Shown here piece after piece: positions 45,402 to 54,906 of a DNA stretch of 64,000 nucleotides. Origin of the DNA: Vibrio sp. qd031 (GTDB lineage: Bacteria; Pseudomonadota; Gammaproteobacteria; Enterobacterales; Vibrionaceae); contig NZ_JXQD01000002.1 of NCBI RefSeq assembly GCF_002100145.1, positions 244,061 through 308,060 of the forward strand, read 5' to 3'. A program made the position numbers and the translations under genes. Position 1 is the first letter of the stretch. Each line of letters opens with the position of its first letter. The notes beneath the pieces were generated by a model. That model had not been told where the DNA came from and did not search any database. It saw nothing but the letters and a program-made list of their open reading frames with translations.

Positions 45402-46967
45402 TCATTCAGCAATTTTCCCTGCAGATTTGATCTTCACATGAACCATATTTCCTTGGAGGTAACTTAATGGGATCTCACTACGCTCTATTACGGCCACGCT
45501 TTTGCTGCATGCTCCAGCATTAACAGCCAATTGTTTTGCTTGCTCCTCAAGTTGCTTCATTATTTCGCTGCGTTTTTCTGTTGCGATAGGGACAATCTTA
45601 TCGAACTGGCCCGAGATTTCTCCCAATGCAACGCCAATAGCATTGGCAACTTCATAGTGTTCTGGTCGCACAACCTCACTCACACCTTTAAAGTCATCGG
45701 GCATTAATGCACTGCCACCCCCGACCAAAATGACCGGGACAGACTTCGATGAGGTTTTCATCTTGTCGATACCCTCTTCTACATCTCGCACCATTTGTGT
45801 GTAGATTGTGGTTGCGTCAGCCTTAGTCAGATCCACCGGCTGAACTTGATTACCGCTTTGCCATTGCATTTTGTTCAGTGTCAAAGCGACATCGGTTAAG
45901 GTTAGAGTGTCACCTGCAAAGCTTTGCGCCTCAGAAAGTAACTCATGCCCAACACTATCTGGCCCTAGTTTAAAACAGTTATTCTGCTCTCGTACTATGG
46001 TGCCACCACCAATGGCCAGTGCTAGGATATCTGGCATGCGAAAGTTTGTACGTACCTCACCAAGTTCGACGGCAATGCTCGATTCTCGGGGGTATCCATG
46101 AATCAGTGCGCCAATATCAGACGTGGTGCCTCCCACATCAATAACAATGGCATCTGAAAGTTTAGAAAGATGACTCGCTCCACGGATAGAGTTAGTGGGT
46201 CCACATGCCACCGTTAAAATAGGGTATTTAAGCGCGAATTCTTGCGACATCAAAGTGCCGTCATTCTGCCCAAAATAAGGGGTTGCTAAGATCCTATGAC
46301 TCTCCAGGGCATGGCAAAAACCTTCCACGAAGCGCTCTGCTGTTCCTTGTAGTGCGGCGTTTAGAATACTCGCATTTTCGCGTTCTAGGATCCCTATACT
46401 GCCAATCTGATGGGACAAGGATATTTTTACCCCTTCTAGCTCTTCCTTTACCCACTGCGCGACTTGTTTCTCTTGTTCGCCATTTACAGGCGAAAACACG
46501 CCACAAATAGCAATTGAGTCAACCTTGCCTTTCATTTTCTGGCATAGTGAGCGGATCTCTTGCTCTTGAATGTCGGCAATTAATTTACCGTCGTACTCAT
46601 AGCCGCCGTGTGCTTCATAAAAATGTTCACCGAGCAGTTCTTGCCAAGATTGACTCCAACCACATAAAGGCGGGACGCTGCTACCACTTGGTAGAGCAAG
46701 GCGAATCATACCAGTGCGATCAAGTGTCTTTTTTTCTACGATGGCGTTGGTACATTGGGTTGTACCCAACATAGCGTGTTTAATCTGCCTAGCCTGAATA
46801 CCACTTTGATTGAGTAGTGCAGTTATAGCGCCATCAATACCAGTAAATATATCCTCTGAGGTCGCTACTTTTATCTTTGCAACGCAGTTCAAGGCACTAT
46901 CGAGTAAGACACCATCGGTATTGGTTCCGCCAACATCAATACCTAAACGAAAAACGTGATCCTGCAT
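45402..46967 (-). CDS. Hydantoinase/oxoprolinase family protein (HyuA-like)
   Basis: About 521 aa. Actin-like ATPase fold with LGIDVGGTNTDGVLL, GTTQCTNAIVEKK, VIDVGGTTSDIGAL and VPVILVGGGSALMPDDF. ATG 46967 lies directly after the DUF917 stop with GGTGG before it; a GTG 12 bases earlier overlaps that gene. Family members hydrolyse cyclic amides such as hydantoins or oxoproline using ATP. No HyuB partner gene is next to it; the DUF917 protein may take that role. Transport by the NCS1 permease supports a hydantoin- or nucleobase-like substrate. Confidence 0.87.
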   Translation of the reverse strand: MQDHVFRLGIDVGGTNTDGVLLDSALNCVAKIKVATSEDIFTGIDGAITALLNQSGIQARQIKHAMLGTTQCTNAIVEKKTLDRTGMIRLALPSGSSVPPLCGWSQSWQELLGEHFYEAHGGYEYDGKLIADIQEQEIRSLCQKMKGKVDSIAICGVFSPVNGEQEKQVAQWVKEELEGVKISLSHQIGSIGILERENASILNAALQGTAERFVEGFCHALESHRILATPYFGQNDGTLMSQEFALKYPILTVACGPTNSIRGASHLSKLSDAIVIDVGGTTSDIGALIHGYPRESSIAVELGEVRTNFRMPDILALAIGGGTIVREQNNCFKLGPDSVGHELLSEAQSFAGDTLTLTDVALTLNKMQWQSGNQVQPVDLTKADATTIYTQMVRDVEEGIDKMKTSSKSVPVILVGGGSALMPDDFKGVSEVVRPEHYEVANAIGVALGEISGQFDKIVPIATEKRSEIMKQLEEQAKQLAVNAGACSKSVAVIERSEIPLSYLQGNMVHVKIKSAGKIAE

Positions 46968-46968
46968 A

Positions 46969-48096
46969 CTACTTACCACCTGGTTCCAGCAAGGTTTCTA
47001 TTGTTTGATATTCGACTGCATAACCAAAATAACTTGGCCCAGCCACTTCAATTCCTTTTTCTGTGCGCCACTTGGGATCGCAAGGATAGGCGATCAAATC
47101 GACTCGTTGCCCATAACGCAATTGTTCGGTAGTAATCGGCTGTCCTGTTTCATGATCCAAAATAGAGAGTAAATCTGGCGTCGTTGCCAGTAAGGTTTCT
47201 TGGCTCAAGTCATCCGCTGAGCTTCCGCTGTGAGCAAGTAGCAACTCATTTTGAAAGTGTACAAACACTGACTTAAGTTGACGGTCATTATGGCTAGCTT
47301 GCATTTTTTCAATGACTACCCCGCCGGTGACAAAGCCACCAGCAGTAGTTCGATGAATATCCAAAATCTTACCCGTAACAATGCGCTGGCCTCCTACAAT
47401 ACTCAGCACAGCATCCACGGCATTCTCGCCTTTTGTATTGGCCTGTCGAATTGCTTTGCCAATGTGCATCGCTTTGCTCAAAGTCCCTGCTAATGCGCTT
47501 TTCTTTAAGTTAAAACCGCGCATTGGATAGTCACACATAGCAGCAGAGCCACCCATTTGTTCAGTGATTGGGCGAGCAAAGCGCTCAGACCATACCCCAT
47601 CGAGTGGATAAAGTGTAACGACGTTACCTTTCTCATCCGCTAATGTATTGGGTGCGGATGGCAAGCCGTCAAGATAAAAAGTCACCATTTGCGATTCAGG
47701 AAACGCGCGCCCCATCGCATCACAATCGACCACAGGGATACCTTTTTGCGCTGCGACCAAGATTGGGATAAGAGAGTTAAAACCACCCACTTCGATTGGA
47801 TAGGTCACTGCAATTCTTTCGTCCAATGCTTTTTCCATGGCTTCAAAGGCCACCAGCATCTGTTCTTTTGAGTTGATCTTCTCTACAGCAACGGTTGGTG
47901 CACCAATCATAGAAGAGGGCACGGTCATACAGTTATCGTCCACATCTTCTAAGGAAATGATATCAACGGGCTTATCAGACTGCGCTATCGCAGCCTTTGC
48001 CATTAGTGCTCCACTGTACGGATCACCACCACCACCTGTACCTAGCACTGTTGCACCCAGAGCAATATCGTCAATCATTTGCTCATTAATAATCAC
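46969..48096 (-). CDS. DUF917 family protein
   Basis: 375 aa. Characteristic segments: DIALGATVLGTGGGGDPYSGALMAKAAI, YPIEVGGFNSLIPILVAAQKGIPVVDCDAMGRAFPESQMVTFY. DUF917 proteins commonly accompany hydantoinase-like genes; the biochemical role is not settled. The gene overlaps the permease gene by 11 bases and meets the HyuA-like start, giving a tight operon. Confidence 0.9.
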   Translation of the reverse strand: MIINEQMIDDIALGATVLGTGGGGDPYSGALMAKAAIAQSDKPVDIISLEDVDDNCMTVPSSMIGAPTVAVEKINSKEQMLVAFEAMEKALDERIAVTYPIEVGGFNSLIPILVAAQKGIPVVDCDAMGRAFPESQMVTFYLDGLPSAPNTLADEKGNVVTLYPLDGVWSERFARPITEQMGGSAAMCDYPMRGFNLKKSALAGTLSKAMHIGKAIRQANTKGENAVDAVLSIVGGQRIVTGKILDIHRTTAGGFVTGGVVIEKMQASHNDRQLKSVFVHFQNELLLAHSGSSADDLSQETLLATTPDLLSILDHETGQPITTEQLRYGQRVDLIAYPCDPKWRTEKGIEVAGPSYFGYAVEYQTIETLLEPGGK

Positions 48097-49387
48097 TGAC
48101 GGTCTCCTTGCTCTTTACCATAAAGGTTATTTTTACCAGTGCCATGTAGGCGACAAATGACGCTAAAATTCCATCAATGGGCGAAATTGACGTAATTGAG
48201 AATAAGTTAAGGAACTCACCAGCTGTGCATGCACTGATAACACTACCAAATGCCCAGGCTAGCAAGCCATTCATCTTCCATGATGGGACATTTTGAATAG
48301 CGTCAAATGTAAAGTCTTGTTTGTTAATGAAGTAATACTGAGCCAGGTAGACCCCGGCAGATGGCGCAATAGTGACGCCCAGTAAGGTCAAGAATGCGGT
48401 GAATTTATCCACCATGCCAAACTGAGCAATCGCGAGACCAATAATAGTCATCAAGATAACCCATACATGGCGCGGTACACGTGGAAGTGCAACAGACATG
48501 CCTAGTGCACCAGATACCAAATTACTGCTATTGGTCGTCCACTGAGCAAATACCAGAATGGTTATAGCAACCATGCCTAAACCGATGGTAAAGAATACTT
48601 CAACTAGGTTGTCGGTACCCGTCATCTGAGTGAGCAAAAGAGCGACTACGATCGTTGCACTATTTCCCAGTAGGAAACCAAAGCCGGCACCAAGAATAGC
48701 GTCTTTACGTGTCTTTGCGTAGCGAGCAATATCTGGAGACGCAATCGCCGCTAAAATCCAGATAGACATTACAAAGGAAATCGCTTCACCCATCGACATC
48801 GGAGCGATTAATTCTCTCTCACCAGCAGGTTGTGATCCCGACGCCATAATTAGACCAAGGGTAATCAGACCAACCATCAGCGGTACTGAATAGGTGGAAA
48901 GCTTACCAAGAGCACGAACACCATAGATCGCGGTAAACATCATTAGTGCTGCGCCGCAGACTAAAGCTGAGAAATGTGAAACGTCCAGATTATATTTGGC
49001 AAGCGCTTCAACTAAGATCAACGCAAAGAAATCGGCCTGAAAGGCAAACCACCCCACCAAAGACACCCCTGTAATTAGCCCCAGTAATTTGCCGCCATTA
49101 CGTCCAAATACGGCGCTGCTCACTAACGGTGTAGAAACACCCGACTGAAACCCTATATTTGCACAAAGCATAGCAAGAACAGCAAGGATAGATGAGCCAA
49201 TAAAGGTCGCTAACAAAGCATCATTTATGGCCATTCCTTCACTCAAGATCGCCCCTAAGAACAAGCCTGAAATATCAATACCAATAGCTAACCAAATGAG
49301 GCTAATTACCCACCAAGAACGCTTGGCTTTCTCAGGCACTGGTGCTAATTCGAAATCGTCAATTTTTGACTTTGGTTTTACAGACAT
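48086..49387 (-). CDS. NCS1-family nucleobase/hydantoin permease (CodB-like)
   Basis: 433 aa, about twelve membrane helices, of the cytosine/purine/hydantoin symporter family (ELAPVPEKAKRSWWVISLIWLAIGIDISGLF; AQWTTNSSNLVSGALGMS). It should bring in the substrate for the two downstream enzymes. First gene of the minus-strand operon, divergent from a LysR gene. Confidence 0.9.
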   Translation of the reverse strand: MSVKPKSKIDDFELAPVPEKAKRSWWVISLIWLAIGIDISGLFLGAILSEGMAINDALLATFIGSSILAVLAMLCANIGFQSGVSTPLVSSAVFGRNGGKLLGLITGVSLVGWFAFQADFFALILVEALAKYNLDVSHFSALVCGAALMMFTAIYGVRALGKLSTYSVPLMVGLITLGLIMASGSQPAGERELIAPMSMGEAISFVMSIWILAAIASPDIARYAKTRKDAILGAGFGFLLGNSATIVVALLLTQMTGTDNLVEVFFTIGLGMVAITILVFAQWTTNSSNLVSGALGMSVALPRVPRHVWVILMTIIGLAIAQFGMVDKFTAFLTLLGVTIAPSAGVYLAQYYFINKQDFTFDAIQNVPSWKMNGLLAWAFGSVISACTAGEFLNLFSITSISPIDGILASFVAYMALVKITFMVKSKETVSDY

Positions 49388-49505
49388 CCGTCTCTCCTAA
49401 ATATATATCCATATTGGTCACATAAAAAAAGTTAGCACCTTGTTGCATTTGATTAAATGCATATTATTGAATCTAAACATTTAAAATAAGTTATGTAATG
49501 ATCCT

Positions 49506-50432
49506 ATGGCGATAAACATTGAAAAATTAGACAAACGCGACCTGCGCCGATTAGAGCTTTTTACAGAGATCGTTGAGCAGGGTGGGATCAGCAATGCGAC
49601 CTTAACCACTGGCCTTAGCCAGCCGGTACTGAGCAAGGAACTCATCACCCTCGAAAAAAGCTTAGGTGTTGTATTATGTAACCGTGGCAGAAGTGGTTTT
49701 GTGTTAACAGATGAGGGGAGCAAAGTATATAATTATGCAAATGAGATCAATGGCTTGCTGTCAGATTACGCGGCTAAACTCAAAGGTGTTCAATCAAAAT
49801 TAATTGGTCATGCGCGTATTGGTTGTTTGGACAATACTGTTTCTCTGTCATCTAATCCTTTGTCAAAAGCTATTGAAGCTTATTACCAACTAAGTGATGA
49901 AGTAGAACTTACCATAGAGATTGCAGACTTTACTGTACTTAACGAGAAGTTAGCGAAAAGCCAGTTAGATATGATGATAGTCGTACTAGACGATCATCAA
50001 GCTTATTCTTATGCTCACGTAGAGCCCATTTTTACCGAAGAAAGTTGTTTATATGCTCGTAAAGATCTGGCTGAGACCCTACGCAACAACAACTATTCAC
50101 TGGAATCGCAGCGAATCAATGTTGGTGGCTATGCCGCAGATACTATGTATGCGTTGCTCGATGTTAATCAGTATCAAAACCTCAAGCTCATTGATGGCTG
50201 GCATGTGGAGTCGGGTTTAATGTTAACCCTCGCAGGAACGCATATTAGCTTTCTACCCACCCACCTTATCAAAAACCATGATTATCGAGACAAATTAAGC
50301 GCATTAAAACCAGAGCAATGGCACTTTAGTAGCCAGTTTTGCATCGTACTTAAAAATCAACTTAAAGCTCTTTCACCTGCTGCATCTGCTTTTTATGATT
50401 GTTTAACTACCGCAGCAAAAGAGTCGAGTTGA
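49506..50432 (+). CDS. LysR-family regulator of the NCS1-DUF917-HyuA operon
   Basis: 308 aa: HTH in DLRRLELFTEIVEQGGISNATLTTGLSQPVLSKELITLEKSLGVVLCNRGRSGFVLT, then a LysR substrate-binding domain. It is divergent from the permease gene with a 118-bp shared promoter region, the usual LysR arrangement, so it probably controls that operon in response to the substrate. Confidence 0.9.
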   Translation: MAINIEKLDKRDLRRLELFTEIVEQGGISNATLTTGLSQPVLSKELITLEKSLGVVLCNRGRSGFVLTDEGSKVYNYANEINGLLSDYAAKLKGVQSKLIGHARIGCLDNTVSLSSNPLSKAIEAYYQLSDEVELTIEIADFTVLNEKLAKSQLDMMIVVLDDHQAYSYAHVEPIFTEESCLYARKDLAETLRNNNYSLESQRINVGGYAADTMYALLDVNQYQNLKLIDGWHVESGLMLTLAGTHISFLPTHLIKNHDYRDKLSALKPEQWHFSSQFCIVLKNQLKALSPAASAFYDCLTTAAKESS

Positions 50433-50523
50433 GTTATGTGCTAGTGCAGATTGGGCACGCTAACATTGCCATGTTCGCTAAAATTTATAAAAAAGCAGTT
50501 GGTGGTCGCATGGCTTAAAGAAA

Positions 50524-50554
50524 CAAAAAAGGCCCTAAGAGTTCGTTGAGGCCA
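50524..50554 (-). terminator. Weak terminator at the left end of the defence island
   Basis: GGCC (50531-50534) pairs with GGCC (50550-50553), with an A-run at 50525-50530 that is a U-tail for leftward transcription. Confidence 0.4.
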
Positions 50555-50654
50555 GATTGAAACAGGCTCGCCATTTTATACCAAGTCTCGAACATGTTGG
50601 GTATGATAGGGTGAAAACCTTTAACTATTAGTAGTTTATAAATTATCACTATCC

Positions 50655-50915
50655 CTATGGGACCAAATTGGGACATTTCAAAAGTAAATAGACGGCTGAC
50701 CTATTTAATATCTGGTTAAGTAACGCACATGCGGTACTCAATAGATTATAGGCCATAGTTTTAACCGACAGCATATCTGCGATTTTAAATGGTGGTTGAT
50801 ACTCTTTAAAATTCTCGTATTCTGGATAGATAAGGTATATCACTCCAAAAAACCCATAAAAGATTTTGGCCACAAGCGAGCATCTGATATATCTCAGACA
50901 TCCAAATGCAGCCAT
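50655..50915 (-). CDS. Possible small membrane protein
   Basis: 86 codons beginning with ATG directly after the stop of the DUF4145-like gene, so coupling is possible. One hydrophobic segment (LVAKIFYGFFGVIYLIY) is visible. No family recognised. It may be a chance frame. Confidence 0.35.
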   Translation of the reverse strand: MAAFGCLRYIRCSLVAKIFYGFFGVIYLIYPEYENFKEYQPPFKIADMLSVKTMAYNLLSTACALLNQILNRSAVYLLLKCPNLVP

Positions 50916-51569
50916 CTACCCTTGTAGACGTTTCTCTCGCATGATCTCCCAAATTGGTTTTTTCGGCACATCTTCTTGCTGCTCTTCCTTAGGTTCTTCC
51001 TCAGGTTCATCGCAAACTGTTGGGCCTAAATCCGATTGCATTGGGCCGGTTCTCTCTTTCTTATCTTTTATAATTTCCCAAATTGGCCTTTGCTCTTCAG
51101 CGGGTGCTTTGCGTGGCTTAGCTTGCGTTGTATTCGAGCTTGAGCTGCTAGATTGATTCAAATTAAGTGCATCTCGGCAAAAGTTCGCCATTACAATAAA
51201 CGAATGCCGACTTTCTTCAGTAAGTGACACGTCTGGATCATGAACCACATTGTTTCGTACTGTTGCAATATACCTTAATTTCTTTACCAGTACTGGTGCT
51301 AAAGAGCCCTCTATACTGTTCACCTTTTCATGTAGCCCCTTCCCTGTAGCTCCCATGCCAGATAAACACTTTTCAAATTCTTTGGATGTTTTGATCACTA
51401 GTTCAAAGGGGTTAGTGTCATCATCTTGAATGGTTGTACTGCTAGCTTTAGTTTGCGAGCTTGCTCGATAGTTGCTGTATATAGGCTCAGATTCCTTTTC
51501 TGATGCAGTAAAAGCACTAAATAACACCTTACAGATTAATACAATCACTCCAATGAGTATCAGTTCCAT
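50916..51569 (-). CDS. Membrane-anchored DUF4145-like protein with repeated C-terminal motif
   Basis: 217 aa. N-terminal membrane helix (MELILIGVIVLICKVLFSAF), a helical domain with LVKKLRYIATVRNNVVHDP that resembles DUF4145/HEPN-type proteins often found next to restriction systems, and an acidic, disordered tail. The motif RPIWEIIKDKKER recurs as KPIWEIMREKRLQ at the very end. It is 79 bp after hsdR on the same strand. Confidence 0.65.
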   Translation of the reverse strand: MELILIGVIVLICKVLFSAFTASEKESEPIYSNYRASSQTKASSTTIQDDDTNPFELVIKTSKEFEKCLSGMGATGKGLHEKVNSIEGSLAPVLVKKLRYIATVRNNVVHDPDVSLTEESRHSFIVMANFCRDALNLNQSSSSSSNTTQAKPRKAPAEEQRPIWEIIKDKKERTGPMQSDLGPTVCDEPEEEPKEEQQEDVPKKPIWEIMREKRLQG

Positions 51570-51648
51570 CTAGTTCCCTCTAAAGTTTATCCACGCCATC
51601 ATTCATAGTGGCGTCTTCTAAGTAAAATCCTATGCCTACCATCTTTTA

Positions 51649-54600
51649 TTACTGATACCATCCATCAGCTAACGCCTCGGCCTGCTCTAATACAAGCTTA
51701 ATCGCCTCTTCTGCCGCATCTGGCGGGTATTTCCAACGGCGTAGTAATCGACGGACGAGGTTACGCATACGTGCGCGGACACTCTCCCGTTTTTGCCAGT
51801 CTACCGTTGCTGATTTGCGCAATTGACTAGTCAGCTCAATTGCTAGTTTACGCAGGTTGTCGTCACCTAACTCTCTAACCGACGCTTCGTTTTCGACCAG
51901 AGCGCGATAGAATGCAATCTCATCAACCGAAAGGTTGAGCTTCTCTATCAGCTCTGCATCTTCTTGCATCTCCTTCGCCCACTGAATCAACTCCTCAATC
52001 ACCTGAGCCGTTTCAATATTGCGGTTGTGGTACTTTTGCAGGGTACTCATGATGCGATCGGAGTACTTCTTCTCCTGAACCACATCATTCTTCATTCGTG
52101 CTTTCACTTCGTCACGCAACAGCTTCTCTAACAGTTCGACCGCAAGGTTCTTCTTTTTCATGTTCCTGACATCTTCTAGGAACTCTTCTGAAAGTAGCCC
52201 GATGTTTGGTTTATCTAGCCCAACCATTGTGAAGATGTCATCCACACCATCGGCGACGACCGCATTATCGAGGATCAGCTTTAGGGCAGTATTACGCTCC
52301 TCATCAGTACGCTTTTTATCCACAGTTGAATGTTTGATGAAAACCGTCTTGATAGCAGAATAAAAAGCAATTTCGTTCTTATAACCACGCGTTTTATCCA
52401 TTGTGTTACATAAGGAGTACGCTTTGGTAAGCGCAGCCATAACATCAAGGAAACGGCGCTTACCATCTCTTACTTCTTTGCCGTTACCATCAACATGAGA
52501 AAGCCCCGATAAGTGATTTACAGCGCCAGGCAGCAAACGAAGCGCATCGGTTTCAAAGTCTGGCCGATAATTGAATACATCACCATCAACTGGCGTCGCA
52601 AACATTCCTCGAATGATATCGACCTTTTCCATTAACACGGCAAAGGCTTCTGCGGTATCAACGGTTGGTTGGCCCTTGCCCTGACTATTGGTGTAGGTCT
52701 TGAGTGCATTTTTCAATTCATTCGCAATACCAATGTAATCGACAACCAAACCACCAGGCTTATCCTTGAACACTCGGTTTACTCGAGCGATGGCCTGCAT
52801 CAGATTGTGGCCTTTCATTGGTTTATCGTTATACATGGTGTGACAGCATGGCGCATCAAAGCCTGTTAGCCACATGTCACGAACAATCACCAACTGGAGT
52901 TCGTCTTCGATATCTTTATAGCGCTGTTCAAAGCGCTGCTTGGTTTTCTTGTCATGGATATGGGGCTGCATCTTCTCTTTGTCTGATGCACTGCCTGTCA
53001 TAACGATTTTGATCACCCCTTTCTCAGGATCGTCGTTATGCCACTCAGGTTTAATTGCTACAATAGCATCATACAAATCAACGCAAATGTCACGGCTCAT
53101 CGCGACTATCATAGCCTTGCCGGTGAATGTAGAAGTACGCGTTGTGAAATGGTTGACGAGATCTTTAGCAACTTGCTCAATACGAGGCTCTGCACCAACA
53201 AGTTTCTCTAACGCAGCCCACTGGGATTTGATTTTCTCACGGTCGGCGGTTTCTTCATCTTCACCAATCTCGTCTTCAACTTCATCATTCAGAGCTTCGA
53301 TCTTATCCTGATTAATATCAAGCTTAGCTAAACGAGATTCATAGTAAATAGGAACGGTAGCTCCATCGTCGACTGCATCCTGAATGTCATAGATGGAGAC
53401 ATACTCACCAAACACGCCACGAGTGTCTTTATCATCCATAGCGATAGGCGTACCTGTAAAGCCGATAAACGAGGCATAAGGCAACGCGTCACGCATATAC
53501 TTGGAATAACCAAAAACGTATTTGTGGGCTTTTACAGTGCCATTTTCGTCTTTAACCTCAACCAGTTTAGATTTATTACCATACTGACTTCGGTGCGCCT
53601 CATCTGACAGGACAACAATGTTTGCCCTTTCCGATAAAACAGGATGCTCAGTTTCATCAGCTAATAGCGCGAATTTTTGTATGGTGGTAAAAATGATGCC
53701 GCCTGACTGACGGTTCAGTAATAACTCACGCAGAGCATCACGATCACTGGCTTGTTGTGGGATCTGCTTTAGCGTCTCTTGCGCCATGCCAAACGTGTTA
53801 TAGAGCTGACCATCAAGATCATTTCGATCTGTTACTACAACAATCGTTGGGTTATTCATGGTTGGCTGCTGAAGCAATTTACTTGCGTAGCACACCATCG
53901 AGATGCTCTTACCACTACCTTGAGTATGCCAAACGACGCCAGCTTTACCGCTTCCAGGTTTAATCTTATCCAACCCTTTTGTTGCTTGAACCTGATACTT
54001 TGCCGCGTTGTCTGCCACCATAGGCAGGTCAACGTCAGCTTGCTTCGCTTTTACTGTGGCTTCTACCGCTGCACGAACCGCGTGAAACTGGTGGTAACCT
54101 GCGATTTTCTTGATGATTTTGTCGTTGTCTGTTTCAAACAACACGAAGTAACGGATGTAATCCAAGAGAAGTTCCAGTTTGAAGAAGCCGCGAACCATGG
54201 TCTCTAATTGAAACTCAAATAACGGTCGATCATCCTCACCAGCAACAGTTTTCCACGGTAAAAAGCGTTCTTTATTAGCAGTTAATGAACCAACTCTAGC
54301 TGTGACACCATCACTTATAACCAAGGCTTCATTGAATGCAAACAACTCAGCAATTTCATCTTTGTAGGTCTGTAGCTGGTTGTACGCATTCCAAATATCG
54401 GCATGATTGTCCGCTGGGTTCTTTAGCTCAACGACGGAGATAGGAAGACCATTAATAAACACGACTACATCAGGACGTCGGTTGCCTTTAGTACCTGTGA
54501 TGGTGAACTGATTAACGACCAAAAACTCATTGTTATCTGGATTGGTGAAATCCATTAACCGAGCGTGAGTGTGTTTTGGAGTCGGATGTCCATCTTCAAT

Positions 54601-54906
54601 GACGGTGTATTCAACAGGCACACCCTCAATCAATAGTTTATGGAATGTTCGGTTATTTTTAATAAGCACCGGAGTCTCAGGCGTGCTTACTGTGTTCACT
54701 ACCTGATTTAACGTCTCTTCTGGCAGTTCAGGATTTAGGATCGCTAATTGATTGAGCAAACGCTTTTTGAGCACCACCTGATGGTAATCATCACGCTCAG
54801 GTGAATCGCCATCTGGTGCGATGTCATAGCCATTTTTGTAGAGATAACCTTGGTCGATAAACCAATCAAGGCACTGTTGTTCTAGCTGATCTTCTGTGAT
54901 TTTCAT
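51649..54906 (-). CDS. hsdR: Type I restriction enzyme R subunit
   Basis: 1085 aa. The nuclease motif is in GNRRPDVVVFINGLPISVVELKN (about 140-162), Walker A in HTQGSGKSISM, DEAH-type Walker B in VVLSDEAHRSQYG, then helicase motifs (GFTGTPI; QAIARVNRVFKDKPGG). It translocates and cuts unmodified DNA in complex with HsdM and HsdS. It overlaps the Fic gene by four bases and is last in the order M, S, Fic, R. Confidence 0.95.
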   Translation of the reverse strand: MKITEDQLEQQCLDWFIDQGYLYKNGYDIAPDGDSPERDDYHQVVLKKRLLNQLAILNPELPEETLNQVVNTVSTPETPVLIKNNRTFHKLLIEGVPVEYTVIEDGHPTPKHTHARLMDFTNPDNNEFLVVNQFTITGTKGNRRPDVVVFINGLPISVVELKNPADNHADIWNAYNQLQTYKDEIAELFAFNEALVISDGVTARVGSLTANKERFLPWKTVAGEDDRPLFEFQLETMVRGFFKLELLLDYIRYFVLFETDNDKIIKKIAGYHQFHAVRAAVEATVKAKQADVDLPMVADNAAKYQVQATKGLDKIKPGSGKAGVVWHTQGSGKSISMVCYASKLLQQPTMNNPTIVVVTDRNDLDGQLYNTFGMAQETLKQIPQQASDRDALRELLLNRQSGGIIFTTIQKFALLADETEHPVLSERANIVVLSDEAHRSQYGNKSKLVEVKDENGTVKAHKYVFGYSKYMRDALPYASFIGFTGTPIAMDDKDTRGVFGEYVSIYDIQDAVDDGATVPIYYESRLAKLDINQDKIEALNDEVEDEIGEDEETADREKIKSQWAALEKLVGAEPRIEQVAKDLVNHFTTRTSTFTGKAMIVAMSRDICVDLYDAIVAIKPEWHNDDPEKGVIKIVMTGSASDKEKMQPHIHDKKTKQRFEQRYKDIEDELQLVIVRDMWLTGFDAPCCHTMYNDKPMKGHNLMQAIARVNRVFKDKPGGLVVDYIGIANELKNALKTYTNSQGKGQPTVDTAEAFAVLMEKVDIIRGMFATPVDGDVFNYRPDFETDALRLLPGAVNHLSGLSHVDGNGKEVRDGKRRFLDVMAALTKAYSLCNTMDKTRGYKNEIAFYSAIKTVFIKHSTVDKKRTDEERNTALKLILDNAVVADGVDDIFTMVGLDKPNIGLLSEEFLEDVRNMKKKNLAVELLEKLLRDEVKARMKNDVVQEKKYSDRIMSTLQKYHNRNIETAQVIEELIQWAKEMQEDAELIEKLNLSVDEIAFYRALVENEASVRELGDDNLRKLAIELTSQLRKSATVDWQKRESVRARMRNLVRRLLRRWKYPPDAAEEAIKLVLEQAEALADGWYQ

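Noticed and set aside
49427..49450. Sigma-54-like TAGCAC...TTGC sequence before the LysR gene
   Set aside because: The spacing between the -24 and -12 parts is one base too short and the conserved GG is changed.
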